NCBI GenBank assembly: GCA_035286595.1
Contig: DATEDA010000116.1
Location: forward strand, 1-37,303
From: DATEDA01 sp035286595
Lineage (GTDB): Bacteria; Pseudomonadota; Gammaproteobacteria; Burkholderiales; SG8-39
DNA: 37,303 bases
Direction of reading: 5' to 3'
Below the pieces are notes generated by a model, which was not told where the DNA came from, made no database searches, and saw nothing but the letters and a program-made list of their open reading frames with translations. Shown here in pieces: positions 16,177-23,905 of this stretch (its first letter is position 1; each line of letters opens with the position of its first letter). The translations under genes were made by a program, and so were the position numbers.

Positions 16177-18228
16177 ATGCCCAACCGCCTCGCGCACGAA
16201 ACGAGCCCGTACCTGCAGCAGCACGCCGACAACCCGGTCGACTGGCATCCGTGGGGCGAGGAGGCGCTCGCCCTCGCGCGCGAGCAGGACAAGCCGATCC
16301 TCCTCTCGATCGGCTACTCGGCGTGCCACTGGTGCCACGTCATGGCGCACGAGTCGTTCGAGGATCCCGCGGTCGCGCAGGCGATGAACGAGCTCTTCGT
16401 GAGCGTCAAGGTCGACCGCGAGGAGCGGCCCGACATCGACCAGATCTACCAGGCCGCGCACCAGATGTTCAATCAGCGCGGCGGCGGCTGGCCGCTCACC
16501 GCGTTCCTGACGCCCGACCAGGTCCCGTTCTTCGTCGGCACTTACTTCCCCAAGACCCGGCGCTACGGCGCGCCGGCTTTTCCCGAATTGCTGGAGCGCG
16601 TATCGCGCTACTACCGCGAGCACAAGGACGATCTCGCGCAGCAGAACCGGGCGGTGACCGCGGCGTTCGAGCGCATCCAGCCGGAAAGCGCGACGCACGA
16701 GGGCGAGTTCTCGGGGGAGGTGATCGCGGAAGCGATCGGCGGTCTGAAGCAGAGCTTCGACGGGGAGCACGGCGGCTTCGGCGGCGCGCCGAAGTTCCCG
16801 CACCCGACCGATCTCGAGCTCTTGCTCCGGCGCCACGCCGCCACCGGTGACGCGCACGCGCTGCACGTCGCCGTGTTCACGCTCGAGCGCATGGCCGAGG
16901 GCGGGATCTACGATCAGCTCGGCGGGGGCTTCAGCCGCTACTCGGTCGACGCGACCTGGACCATCCCGCACTTCGAGAAGATGCTCTACGACAACGGTCC
17001 GCTGCTGCGGCTCTATGCCGAGGCGTGGGCCGCGACCGGCAACCCCTTGTTCACGCGTGTCGCGGCGGAGACTGCCGGCTGGATCATGCGCGAGATGCAG
17101 TCGCCGGAGGGCGGCTACTACTCGTCGCTCGACGCCGACTCCGAGCACGAGGAAGGCAAGTTCTACGTCTGGACGCCCGGCGCGGTCGCGCGGCTCCTCA
17201 CGCCGGAGGAGTACGCCGTCGTCGCGCCGCATTACGGCCTCAATACGCAAGCGAACTTCGAGGGCGGCCATTGGCATCTGCACATCGCCCAGCCGCTGCG
17301 GGCGGTCGCCGCCGCGCTCGCCCGGAGCGAAGAGGATTGCGCCGAGCTGCTGGAGACCGCGCGCGCGAAGCTCCTCGCCGCACGCGAGCGGCGCGTGCGG
17401 CCGGGGCGCGACGACAAGGTGCTCGTGAGCTGGAACGCTCTCGCGATCCGGGGCATGACGCGCGCCGCGGCGGTCTTCGGCCGCGCCGAATGGCTCGCCT
17501 CGGCGCGACGCGCGCTCGATTTCATCCGGCGCACGATGTGGCGGGACGAGCGCCTCCTCGCCACCTACAAGGACGGCCGCGCGCATCTCAACGCCTACGT
17601 CGACGACTACGCGTTCCTGCTCGACGCGGTGCTGGAGACGCTGCAGGTCGACTTCCGCGGCGCGGATCTGGCGTTCGCGCGCTCGCTCGCCGACGCGCTG
17701 CTCGGCCGCTTCGAGGACCCGGAGCGCGGCGGGTTCTTCTTCACCAGCCACGACCACGAGAGCCTCATCCACCGCCCGAAGCCGGGCCACGACAACGCGA
17801 CGCCGTCGGGCAACGGTGTCGCGGCGTTCGCGCTCGCCAGGCTGGGACACCTGACGGGCGAGACGCGCTATCTCGACGCTGCGCGCCGCGCGGTGGCGGC
17901 TTTCTACCCCGCGATGGAGCGCTACCCCGGCGGATTTGCCGCGCTCTCGATCGCGCTCGAGGAGAGCATCGCGCCGCCGACCATCGTCGTGCTGCGCGGG
18001 CCGAAGGCGCAGCTCGCGCCGTGGCTCGCCGAGCTCGCGCCGGAGCACCGGCCGCAGCGCGTCCTGGTGGCGATCGACGAGGTCGAACGAGGCCTGCCGC
18101 CCGCGCTCGACAAGCCGGCAGCGCCGGGACGCGTCAACGCGTACGTATGCCGCGGCGTTACCTGTCTGGCGCCGGTGGCCGAGATCGGCGCGCTGCGCAA
18201 GGTTCTCGAAGCAGACGAAATCGAGTAG
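16177..18228 (+). CDS. thioredoxin-domain DUF255 protein (YyaL/SSP411 family)
   Basis: The 683-residue protein opens with the family signature NRLAHETSPYLQQHADNPVDW. A thioredoxin-like domain follows with a CHWCH motif (Cys50, Cys53) and DREERPDID. The remaining two thirds are the (alpha/alpha)6-barrel glycosidase-like region, including HFEKMLYDN and an NATPSGNGV stretch. Members are widely conserved cytoplasmic proteins of unclear function; a redox or sugar-related role has been suggested from the folds. Length is normal for the family. It has its own promoter and is followed 42 bp later by a small cytochrome c gene. Confidence 0.92.
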   Translation: MPNRLAHETSPYLQQHADNPVDWHPWGEEALALAREQDKPILLSIGYSACHWCHVMAHESFEDPAVAQAMNELFVSVKVDREERPDIDQIYQAAHQMFNQRGGGWPLTAFLTPDQVPFFVGTYFPKTRRYGAPAFPELLERVSRYYREHKDDLAQQNRAVTAAFERIQPESATHEGEFSGEVIAEAIGGLKQSFDGEHGGFGGAPKFPHPTDLELLLRRHAATGDAHALHVAVFTLERMAEGGIYDQLGGGFSRYSVDATWTIPHFEKMLYDNGPLLRLYAEAWAATGNPLFTRVAAETAGWIMREMQSPEGGYYSSLDADSEHEEGKFYVWTPGAVARLLTPEEYAVVAPHYGLNTQANFEGGHWHLHIAQPLRAVAAALARSEEDCAELLETARAKLLAARERRVRPGRDDKVLVSWNALAIRGMTRAAAVFGRAEWLASARRALDFIRRTMWRDERLLATYKDGRAHLNAYVDDYAFLLDAVLETLQVDFRGADLAFARSLADALLGRFEDPERGGFFFTSHDHESLIHRPKPGHDNATPSGNGVAAFALARLGHLTGETRYLDAARRAVAAFYPAMERYPGGFAALSIALEESIAPPTIVVLRGPKAQLAPWLAELAPEHRPQRVLVAIDEVERGLPPALDKPAAPGRVNAYVCRGVTCLAPVAEIGALRKVLEADEIE

Positions 18229-18232
18229 CATT

Positions 18233-18250
18233 CGGCCCGGCCGTTTTTTT
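18233..18250 (+). terminator. weak hairpin plus T tract after the DUF255 gene
   Basis: CGGC/GCCG (4 bp, loop CCG) at 18233-18243 is followed by seven T. The stem is very short, so partial read-through into the cytochrome gene is expected. Confidence 0.35.
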
Positions 18251-18270
18251 GCCCTGCCTTGGGAGATTCG

Positions 18271-18591
18271 ATGAAGACCCTCGTTTCCGGCGTCGCCTTG
18301 GCGTTCATCGCTGCGTTCGCGGCAGCGCCGGCGCGCGCACAGAACGTCGACGATCTGCTGAAGAAGCACGCCTGTCTCTCCTGCCATGCCGTCGACAAGA
18401 AGCTCGTCGGCCCGGCGTACAAGGACGTGGCTGCGAAGTACCGCACCCAGAAAGACGCCCAGAAGCTGCTCGTCGAGAAAGTGAAGAAGGGCGGCGTAGG
18501 GGTGTGGGGTCCGGTGCCGATGCCGCCGAATGCGGCGGTGCCGGACGCGGACCTCAACGCGATGGTCAAGTGGATCCTGGCGCAAAAATAG
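18271..18591 (+). CDS. small periplasmic cytochrome c (c551/c8-like)
   Basis: The 106-residue precursor has a Sec signal peptide (cleavage near ARA-QN, residue 23/24). It has one heme c site CLSCH (35-39) and a methionine axial ligand at Met84 in GPVPMPPN, the arrangement of the cytochrome c551/c552 class. It would shuttle single electrons in the periplasm between cytochrome bc1 or dehydrogenases and terminal reductases. The ATG at 18271 has GGGAG upstream and is preferred to an in-frame TTG at 18259, because the signal peptide starts there. No maturation genes are nearby. Confidence 0.93.
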   Translation: MKTLVSGVALAFIAAFAAAPARAQNVDDLLKKHACLSCHAVDKKLVGPAYKDVAAKYRTQKDAQKLLVEKVKKGGVGVWGPVPMPPNAAVPDADLNAMVKWILAQK

Positions 18592-18662
18592 CCCCCTAGC
18601 GTCATTGCCCCCCGGAGCGGGCGGCAAGTTGAGCCGTCCGCGCCAACTCGCGCGCCGAGAAA

Positions 18663-18692
18663 TTGACAACGCGCGAAGCCTGTAACGATAAT
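18663..18692 (+). promoter_or_regulatory. sigma-70 promoter of livK with a palindromic -10 region
   Basis: A perfect TTGACA (18663-18668) is followed by an 18-bp spacer and GATAAT (18687-18692). The -10 lies inside the near-palindrome AACGATAATCGTT (18684-18696), which could be an operator. The livK ATG is 46 bp downstream. The rest of the 147-bp gap after the cytochrome gene shows nothing else clear. Confidence 0.7.
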
Positions 18693-18738
18693 CGTTCGCT
18701 TCCGTTTCACCCCGAATCACCCAGCTCCGGAGGACAAC

Positions 18739-20016
18739 ATGAACACGCGCTTGACGCCCATTGCAATCGCCGTCATCGCCGCGCTCGGGCTCGCGGCCTG
18801 CGGCAAGGAAGAGCCTGCCAAGCCCGCCGCGGCGCCGGGCCTCACCATCAGCATCGGCCACGTCGCGCCGCTCACCGGCGGCATCGCGCACCTCGGCAAG
18901 GACAACGAGCAGGGCGCGCGGCTCGCCATCGACGAGGCGAACGCGGCCAAGATCACGATCGGCGGCAAGGAGGCGAAGTTCGTGCTGCTCACCGAGGACG
19001 ACCAGGCCGATCCCAAGGTCGGCACGACGGTGGCGCAGAAGCTCGTCGACGCCAAGGTCGCGGGCGTCGTCGGCCACCTGAACTCCGGCGTCACGATCCC
19101 GGCCTCCGCGATCTACAACCCGGCGGGCATCCCGATGATCACCGGTTCGGCCACCAACCCGCAGCTCACCGAGCAGGGGTTCAAGGTCGTGTTCCGCGTC
19201 GTCGGCCGCGACGACCAGCAGGGTCCCTCGATCGCGAGCTACCTCGCCGCGTCCGCGAAGCCGAAGACCGTGGCGGTGATCGACGACGCGACCGCATACG
19301 GCGCCGGCATCGCGGACGAAGTCGAGAAGACGCTCAAGGCGGCGGGCATCACCGTGCTCGCGCGCGAGAAGGGCACCGACAAGACCACCGACTGGAAGGC
19401 GGTCCTCACCAAGCTCAAGGGCCGCAATCCGGACGCCATCTTCTACGGCGGGATGGACGCCACCGGCGGGCCGTTGCTCAAGCAGGGGCGCGAGCTCGGC
19501 ATCAAGGCGGTGTTCTCGTTCGGCGACGGCGCGTGCACGGACAAGATGACCGAGCTCGCCGGACCGGCCGCCGAGGGGCTGCTGTGCTCGCAGGCGGGGA
19601 TCCCGCCGCAGGCGGCGAGCAAGAAGTTCCTCGACGCCTACAAGGCGAAATTCAACGCCGACCCGATCCTGTACGCGCCGTTTACCTACGATGCCGCGAA
19701 CCTCCTCATCGAGGCCATGAAGAAGGCGGACTCCGCCGATCCGGCGAAGTACCTGCCGGAGCTGGCGAAGATCAGCTACAACGGCGCGACCGGCCCGATC
19801 GCGTTCGACGCGAAGGGTGACCGCAAGGACGCCGAGATCACGATCTTCACGATGAAGGGCGGGAAGATCGAGCCGATCGCGATCGTCAAGGGCGGCAAGA
19901 CCATCCCCTACAACGACTTCATCAAGATGGCCGCCGACGCGTTGTCCGCGGCCGGCGATGCGGCGAAGGCGGCTGTGGACGCCGCCGCGAAGGCCATGAG
20001 CGACCCCAAGAAGTGA
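18739..20016 (+). CDS. livK: branched-chain amino acid ABC transporter substrate-binding protein
   Basis: The 425-residue precursor has a lipobox (GLAAC, Cys21), so it is a lipid-anchored periplasmic receptor. The Leu/Ile/Val-binding (type I periplasmic-binding) fold is visible: SIGHVAPLTGGIAHLGKDNEQGARLAIDEAN, GVVGHLNSGVTIPAS, and VIDDATAYGAGIADEVEKTLKAAG. The last 30 or so residues form an alanine-rich helical tail (ALSAAGDAAKAAVDAAAKAM) not typical of the family. An excellent promoter lies upstream, and hairpins after its stop probably let it be made in excess over the permease, as is usual for such operons. Binding of amino acids is inferred from the liv gene order. Confidence 0.92.
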   Translation: MNTRLTPIAIAVIAALGLAACGKEEPAKPAAAPGLTISIGHVAPLTGGIAHLGKDNEQGARLAIDEANAAKITIGGKEAKFVLLTEDDQADPKVGTTVAQKLVDAKVAGVVGHLNSGVTIPASAIYNPAGIPMITGSATNPQLTEQGFKVVFRVVGRDDQQGPSIASYLAASAKPKTVAVIDDATAYGAGIADEVEKTLKAAGITVLAREKGTDKTTDWKAVLTKLKGRNPDAIFYGGMDATGGPLLKQGRELGIKAVFSFGDGACTDKMTELAGPAAEGLLCSQAGIPPQAASKKFLDAYKAKFNADPILYAPFTYDAANLLIEAMKKADSADPAKYLPELAKISYNGATGPIAFDAKGDRKDAEITIFTMKGGKIEPIAIVKGGKTIPYNDFIKMAADALSAAGDAAKAAVDAAAKAMSDPKK

Positions 20017-20031
20017 CGCGGCGCTAGCCTG

Positions 20032-20093
20032 GCCGAGGCCGCAGCATCGGCCTCGGCGTTCGCCGGCGGGAGATGTGCGCAGGCACATCTCCC
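20032..20093 (+). terminator. two strong hairpins after livK
   Basis: The first hairpin has GCCGAGGCCG (20032-20041) pairing with CGGCCTCGGC (20048-20057). The second has GGGAGATGTGC (20068-20078) pairing with GCACATCTCCC (20083-20093). Both stems are perfect, 10 and 11 bp, and begin 15 bases after the livK stop. No T tracts follow, so they more likely stabilise the livK mRNA 3' end or attenuate than stop transcription fully. Confidence 0.5.
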
Positions 20094-20103
20094 GAATTCC
20101 CGG

Positions 20104-20210
20104 CTCACTCCCCGCGCAAGCGGGGATCCAGTAAGTCCAGCCTGGGTCCCCGCTCCCCGCTTTCGCGGGGACAAGCTTCGCGGGGACGACGACCGTCCGG
20201 TCGTCGCTCC
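20104..20210. repeat. REP-like palindromic repeat cluster in the livK-livH gap
   Basis: Stems of the form CCCCGC...GCGGGG occur at about 20111-20126 and 20156-20171. They sit with TCCAGTAAGTCCAGCCTGGGT and a CGCGGGGACGACGACC end, then a GACGACCG/CGGTCGTC palindrome. This resembles the 'GGATCCCCGCTTTCGCGGGGATGACG' type of extragenic palindromes common in proteobacteria. It fills most of the 259-bp livK-livH gap. Confidence 0.6.
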
Positions 20211-20275
20211 CGCCGGCCCTTTTCTTCGCCTGGGTGGGCCGTGTTACCTTTGCGCCGGTCCCGGCGGGGAGCGGC

Positions 20276-21199
20276 GTGGACGTCTTCATCCAGCAGATCA
20301 TCAACGGCCTGACGCTCGGGGCGGTGTACGCCATCGTCGCGCTCGGCTACACGATGGTCTACGGGATCATCCAGCTGATCAACTTCGCCCACGGCGAGGT
20401 GGTGATGATCGGCGCGCTGATCGCGTTCAGCGTCATCACCGCGCTCGCGCCCTCGGGGCTGCCGCCGGCGGTCATCGTGCTGATCGCGACCGGGTGCGCG
20501 ATCCCGGTGTGCATGGCGCTCGGCTACGCGATGGAGCGGCTCGCGTACCGGCCGCTGCGCGGAGCGCCGCGCCTTGCGCCGCTCATCACCGCGATCGGGG
20601 TCTCGATCATCCTGCAGCACGTCGCGATGATGATCTGGAGCCGCAACCCGCTCGCCTTCCCGCAGCTCGTCAAGGCCGAGTCCTACCACATCGGCGGCGC
20701 GACCATCACCGACGTGCAGATCGTGATCCTCGCCGTCTGCGTCGCGATGATGGCCGGGCTCGCGCTCCTCGTCTACCGCACCAACCTCGGTGCGGCGATG
20801 CGCGCGACCGCCCAGAACCCGCAGATCGCGGGGCTGATGGGCATCGACGCGAACCGGATCATCGCGGTCACGTTCCTGATCGGCGCGGCGCTGGCCGCGG
20901 TCGCCGGCGTGATGGTCGCCAACTACTACGGGATCGCCCATTACACGATGGGCGCGCCGCTCGGCCTCAAGGCCTTCTGCGCGGCAGTGCTCGGCGGGAT
21001 CGGCAACATCCCCGGCGCGATGCTGGGCGGCATCCTGCTCGGCCTCGTCGAGGCGCTGGGTGCCGGCTACATCGGCGATCTCACGAACAACGTCTTCGGC
21101 TCGAACTACCAGGACGTGTTCGCCTTCATCGTCCTGATCCTCGTGCTCGTCTTCCGGCCGTCGGGGCTGCTCGGCGAGCGCGTGGGCGAGCGGGCATAG
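20276..21199 (+). CDS. livH: branched-chain amino acid ABC permease LivH
   Basis: The 307-residue inner-membrane protein has about eight spans. It begins MDVFIQQIINGLTLGAVYAIVALGYTMVYGI, a near-universal LivH start, and includes INFAHGEVVMIGA and the EAA-like loop around GRALRATAQN-type sequence (here GAAMRATAQNPQIAGLMGI). It pairs with LivM to form the channel. The GTG at 20276 is preferred over a longer in-frame start at 20234, because GGGGAG is 5 bases upstream and family homology begins here. It is followed by livM after 12 bp. Confidence 0.95.
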   Translation: MDVFIQQIINGLTLGAVYAIVALGYTMVYGIIQLINFAHGEVVMIGALIAFSVITALAPSGLPPAVIVLIATGCAIPVCMALGYAMERLAYRPLRGAPRLAPLITAIGVSIILQHVAMMIWSRNPLAFPQLVKAESYHIGGATITDVQIVILAVCVAMMAGLALLVYRTNLGAAMRATAQNPQIAGLMGIDANRIIAVTFLIGAALAAVAGVMVANYYGIAHYTMGAPLGLKAFCAAVLGGIGNIPGAMLGGILLGLVEALGAGYIGDLTNNVFGSNYQDVFAFIVLILVLVFRPSGLLGERVGERA

Positions 21200-21211
21200 C
21201 CGGCGGGTCGG

Positions 21212-22306
21212 ATGGTCGACGAGTGGCTCAGCCGGTGGAAGAGGCACCCGGCGGCGCTCGCCGTCGGCTTCGCGCTGATCACGGTCGCGCTCGCCGCGCT
21301 GCCGTTCGTCCTCACCCTGCAGTTCGGCACGACCTGGGTGCGGATCACGAACTTCGCGATCCTCTACATCTTCCTCGCGTTGGGACTCAACATCGTCGTC
21401 GGCTTCGCCGGGCTCCTCGACCTCGGCTACATCGCGTTCTACGCGGTCGGCGCGTACGTCTACGCGCTGCTCGCCTCGCCGCAGTTCGGCGTCCACTGGC
21501 CGTTCTGGGCGATCCTGCCGCTCGGCGCTGCGGTGGCGGCGATCTTCGGCATCCTCCTCGGCGCGCCGACGCTGAAGCTGCGCGGCGACTACCTCGCGAT
21601 CGTGACGCTCGGGTTCGGCGAGATCGTACGCATCTTTCTCAACAACCTCGATCACCCGATCAACATCACCAACGGCCCGCGCGGCATCGCCCGGATCGAC
21701 CCGGTCCGCGTCGACGGCGTCGACTTCGGGAGGAGCGACGCCGTCCTCGGTCTCGTCTTCACCGGGCCGATCAAGTACTACTACCTGCTGCTCGCGATGG
21801 TGATGCTCGTGATCTTCGTCAACGTGCGGCTGCAGAACTCGCGCATCGGCCGCGCCTGGGAGGCGATCCGCGAGGACGAGGTCGCGGCGCGCGCGATGGG
21901 CATCAACACCCGCGACATGAAGCTGCTCGCGTTCGCGATGGGCGCCTCCTTCGGCGGCGTCGCGGGCGGCATGTTCTCGGCGATCCAGACCTTCGTCAGC
22001 CCGGAGAGCTTCGTGCTGGTCGAGTCGATCATGGTGCTCGCGATGGTGGTGCTCGGCGGCATGGGCAACATCTGGGGCGTGATCCTCGGCGCGGTGCTGC
22101 TCTCGTTCGTGCCGGAGATCCTGCGGTTCACCGTCGAGCCGCTCCAGCGGCAGCTGTTCGGCCGGATGCTGGTCGAGCCGGAGGTCATCCGCATGCTGGT
22201 GTTCGGTTTCGCGCTGGTGCTCGTCATGATCCTGCGGCCCGGCGGGCTCTGGCCGTCGGCGGTGCGCAAGCGCGAGCTCGCCGCGCGCGCCGAGGGGGGG
22301 CAGTGA
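21212..22306 (+). CDS. livM: branched-chain amino acid ABC permease LivM
   Basis: The 364-residue inner-membrane permease carries the LivM marks: LNIVVGFAGLLDLGYIAFYAVGAY, LKLRGDYLAIVTLGFGEIVRI and the cytoplasmic coupling loop GRAWEAIREDEVAARAMGIN. It forms the heteromeric channel with LivH and docks on LivG/LivF. It starts 12 bp after livH. Its stop lies at the very beginning of a 61-bp repeat that leads to livG. Confidence 0.95.
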   Translation: MVDEWLSRWKRHPAALAVGFALITVALAALPFVLTLQFGTTWVRITNFAILYIFLALGLNIVVGFAGLLDLGYIAFYAVGAYVYALLASPQFGVHWPFWAILPLGAAVAAIFGILLGAPTLKLRGDYLAIVTLGFGEIVRIFLNNLDHPINITNGPRGIARIDPVRVDGVDFGRSDAVLGLVFTGPIKYYYLLLAMVMLVIFVNVRLQNSRIGRAWEAIREDEVAARAMGINTRDMKLLAFAMGASFGGVAGGMFSAIQTFVSPESFVLVESIMVLAMVVLGGMGNIWGVILGAVLLSFVPEILRFTVEPLQRQLFGRMLVEPEVIRMLVFGFALVLVMILRPGGLWPSAVRKRELAARAEGGQ

Positions 22307-22364
22307 GCCCGCCGGGCCGCCCCAAGGGCGAACCCCGAGGCGCGCGAGCGGCGAGGGTAGTCCT
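22304..22364 (+). repeat. junction repeat copy 1 (livM stop to livG start)
   Basis: The element begins at the livM TGA and ends just before the livG ATG. It shares with copy 2 the left block CGCCGGGCCGCCCCAAG, then GCGAA, and the right block GGTAGTCC before ATGA. The middle differs between the copies. The right block supplies a GAGGG/AAGG ribosome binding site. Confidence 0.7.
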
Positions 22365-23132
22365 ATGAGCCTTCTTGCCGCCGACCGGGTCGCGAAGCGC
22401 TTCGGCGGCGTGCAGGCGCTCGCCGACGTCAGCTTCGCGATCGCGCCGGGCGAGATCTACGGTCTGATCGGGCCGAACGGCGCCGGCAAGACGACGCTCT
22501 TCAACCTGCTCACGGGCATCTACGCGCCGGACGAGGGCGGGTTCACCTTCGACGGCCGGCCGCTCGCCGGGGTGAAACCGCACGACGTCACGGCCCGCGG
22601 CATCGCGCGCACCTTCCAGAACATCCGCCTGTTCGCGAACCTCTCGGCGCTCGAGAACGTGATGATCGGCCGTCACGTGCGCACGCGCGCCGGGGTCGTC
22701 GGCGCGATCCTGCGCACCCGCGCCACGACCGCGGAGGAACGCGCGATCGAGCGGCGCGCCGCCGAGCTCCTCGAGTACGTCGGCATCGCCGCCCGCGCGA
22801 ACGACCCGGCGGGAAGTCTGCCCTACGGCGACCAGCGCCGGCTCGAGATCGCGCGGGCGCTCGCGACCGAGCCGAAGTTGCTCGCGCTCGACGAGCCCGC
22901 CGCCGGCATGAACCTCTCGGAGACGCGGGTGCTGAAGGCGCTGCTCGAGTCGATCCGCCGCGACGGCGTGACTATCCTCCTCATCGAGCACGACATGCGG
23001 CTCGTCATGAACGTGTGCGATCGCGTGCTCGTGCTCGACCACGGCGAGAAGATCGCCGAGGGGCTGCCCGCTGCGATCCAGCGCGATCCCAAGGTGATCG
23101 AGGCTTACCTCGGGACGGCGGCCGCGGCATGA
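22365..23132 (+). CDS. livG: branched-chain amino acid ABC ATPase LivG
   Basis: The 255-residue ABC ATPase has Walker A GPNGAGKTT (36-44), the LivG-type variant signature SLPYGDQRR in place of LSGGQ, Walker B LLALDEPAAG and a C-terminal LivG extension (AEGLPAAIQRDPKVIEAYLG). The early GIARTFQNIRLF segment is typical of LivG. It powers import together with LivF. Its ribosome binding site is part of the junction repeat, and its stop begins the second copy of the repeat. Confidence 0.96.
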   Translation: MSLLAADRVAKRFGGVQALADVSFAIAPGEIYGLIGPNGAGKTTLFNLLTGIYAPDEGGFTFDGRPLAGVKPHDVTARGIARTFQNIRLFANLSALENVMIGRHVRTRAGVVGAILRTRATTAEERAIERRAAELLEYVGIAARANDPAGSLPYGDQRRLEIARALATEPKLLALDEPAAGMNLSETRVLKALLESIRRDGVTILLIEHDMRLVMNVCDRVLVLDHGEKIAEGLPAAIQRDPKVIEAYLGTAAAA

Positions 23133-23187
23133 GCGCGCCGGGCCGCCCCAAGCGCGAATCCTTGTCGCGAAGCGACAAGGTAGTCCA
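23130..23187 (+). repeat. junction repeat copy 2 (livG stop to livF start)
   Basis: As in copy 1, it spans exactly from the TGA of one gene to the ATG of the next. Here the middle is a perfect hairpin, CCTTGTCGC-GAA-GCGACAAGG. The flanking blocks CGCCGGGCCGCCCCAAG and GGTAGTCC are conserved with copy 1. Confidence 0.7.
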
Positions 23188-23904
23188 ATGAACCTCCTTG
23201 AGGTGACGGGCCTCGAGGTGCGCTACGGCGGGATTCGCGCGGTCAAAGGCGTCGACCTCGCCGTCGAGGCAGGCGAGCTCGTCTGCCTGATCGGTGCGAA
23301 CGGCGCCGGGAAATCCTCGACGCTCCGGGCGATCGCGGGGCTCCTCCCGGCCGGCGCGGGAGCGGTGCGGTACGCGGGGCGCGATCTGGCGGGCACGCGG
23401 GCGTTCGAGCGGGCCCGGGCCGGGCTCGTCCTGGTTCCCGAGGGCCGCGGCGTGTTCCCGCAGCTCACGGTCGACGAGAACCTGGACATGGGCGCGTACG
23501 CGCGCGCGGACCGCGAAATCGAGGCCGACCGCGAGCGGGTGTTCGGACTTTTCCCCCGGCTCCGCGAGCGGCGCGGCCAGACCGGCGGCACGCTATCCGG
23601 CGGCGAGCAGCAGATGCTGGCGATCGGCCGCGCGCTGATGTCGCGGCCGAAGCTGCTGCTGCTCGACGAGCCGAGCATGGGCCTCGCGCCGATCGTCGTG
23701 CAGCTGATCTTCGAGGTGATCCACGAGATCAACGCGCTCGGCGTCACTTGCCTCCTCGTGGAGCAGAACGCGCGGGCGGCGCTCGCGCTCGCGCGCCGCG
23801 GCTACGTCATGGAGAGCGGGGCGATCACGCTCTCGGGTCCGGCGGCTGAGCTCGCGCACGACCCGAAGGTCGTTGAGGCTTACCTGGGCGGGGACGTGGC
23901 GTGA
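23188..23904 (+). CDS. livF: branched-chain amino acid ABC ATPase LivF
   Basis: The 238-residue ABC ATPase has Walker A GANGAGKSS (36-44), a full LSGGEQQML signature, Walker B LLLLDEPSMG and the LivF-type LVPEGRGVFPQLTV segment. It forms the ATPase dimer with LivG and ends the livKHMGF operon. Its stop (23902-23904) is separated by one base from the stop of the convergent reductase gene, so no terminator fits between them. Confidence 0.96.
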   Translation: MNLLEVTGLEVRYGGIRAVKGVDLAVEAGELVCLIGANGAGKSSTLRAIAGLLPAGAGAVRYAGRDLAGTRAFERARAGLVLVPEGRGVFPQLTVDENLDMGAYARADREIEADRERVFGLFPRLRERRGQTGGTLSGGEQQMLAIGRALMSRPKLLLLDEPSMGLAPIVVQLIFEVIHEINALGVTCLLVEQNARAALALARRGYVMESGAITLSGPAAELAHDPKVVEAYLGGDVA

Positions 23905-23905
23905 G

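Noticed and set aside
15970..20334. Very long open frame on the minus strand across the DUF255, cytochrome c and livK genes
   Set aside because: It is antisense to four well-recognised genes, its translation is Arg/Gly/Glu-rich with no domain, and such frames are common in GC-rich DNA.
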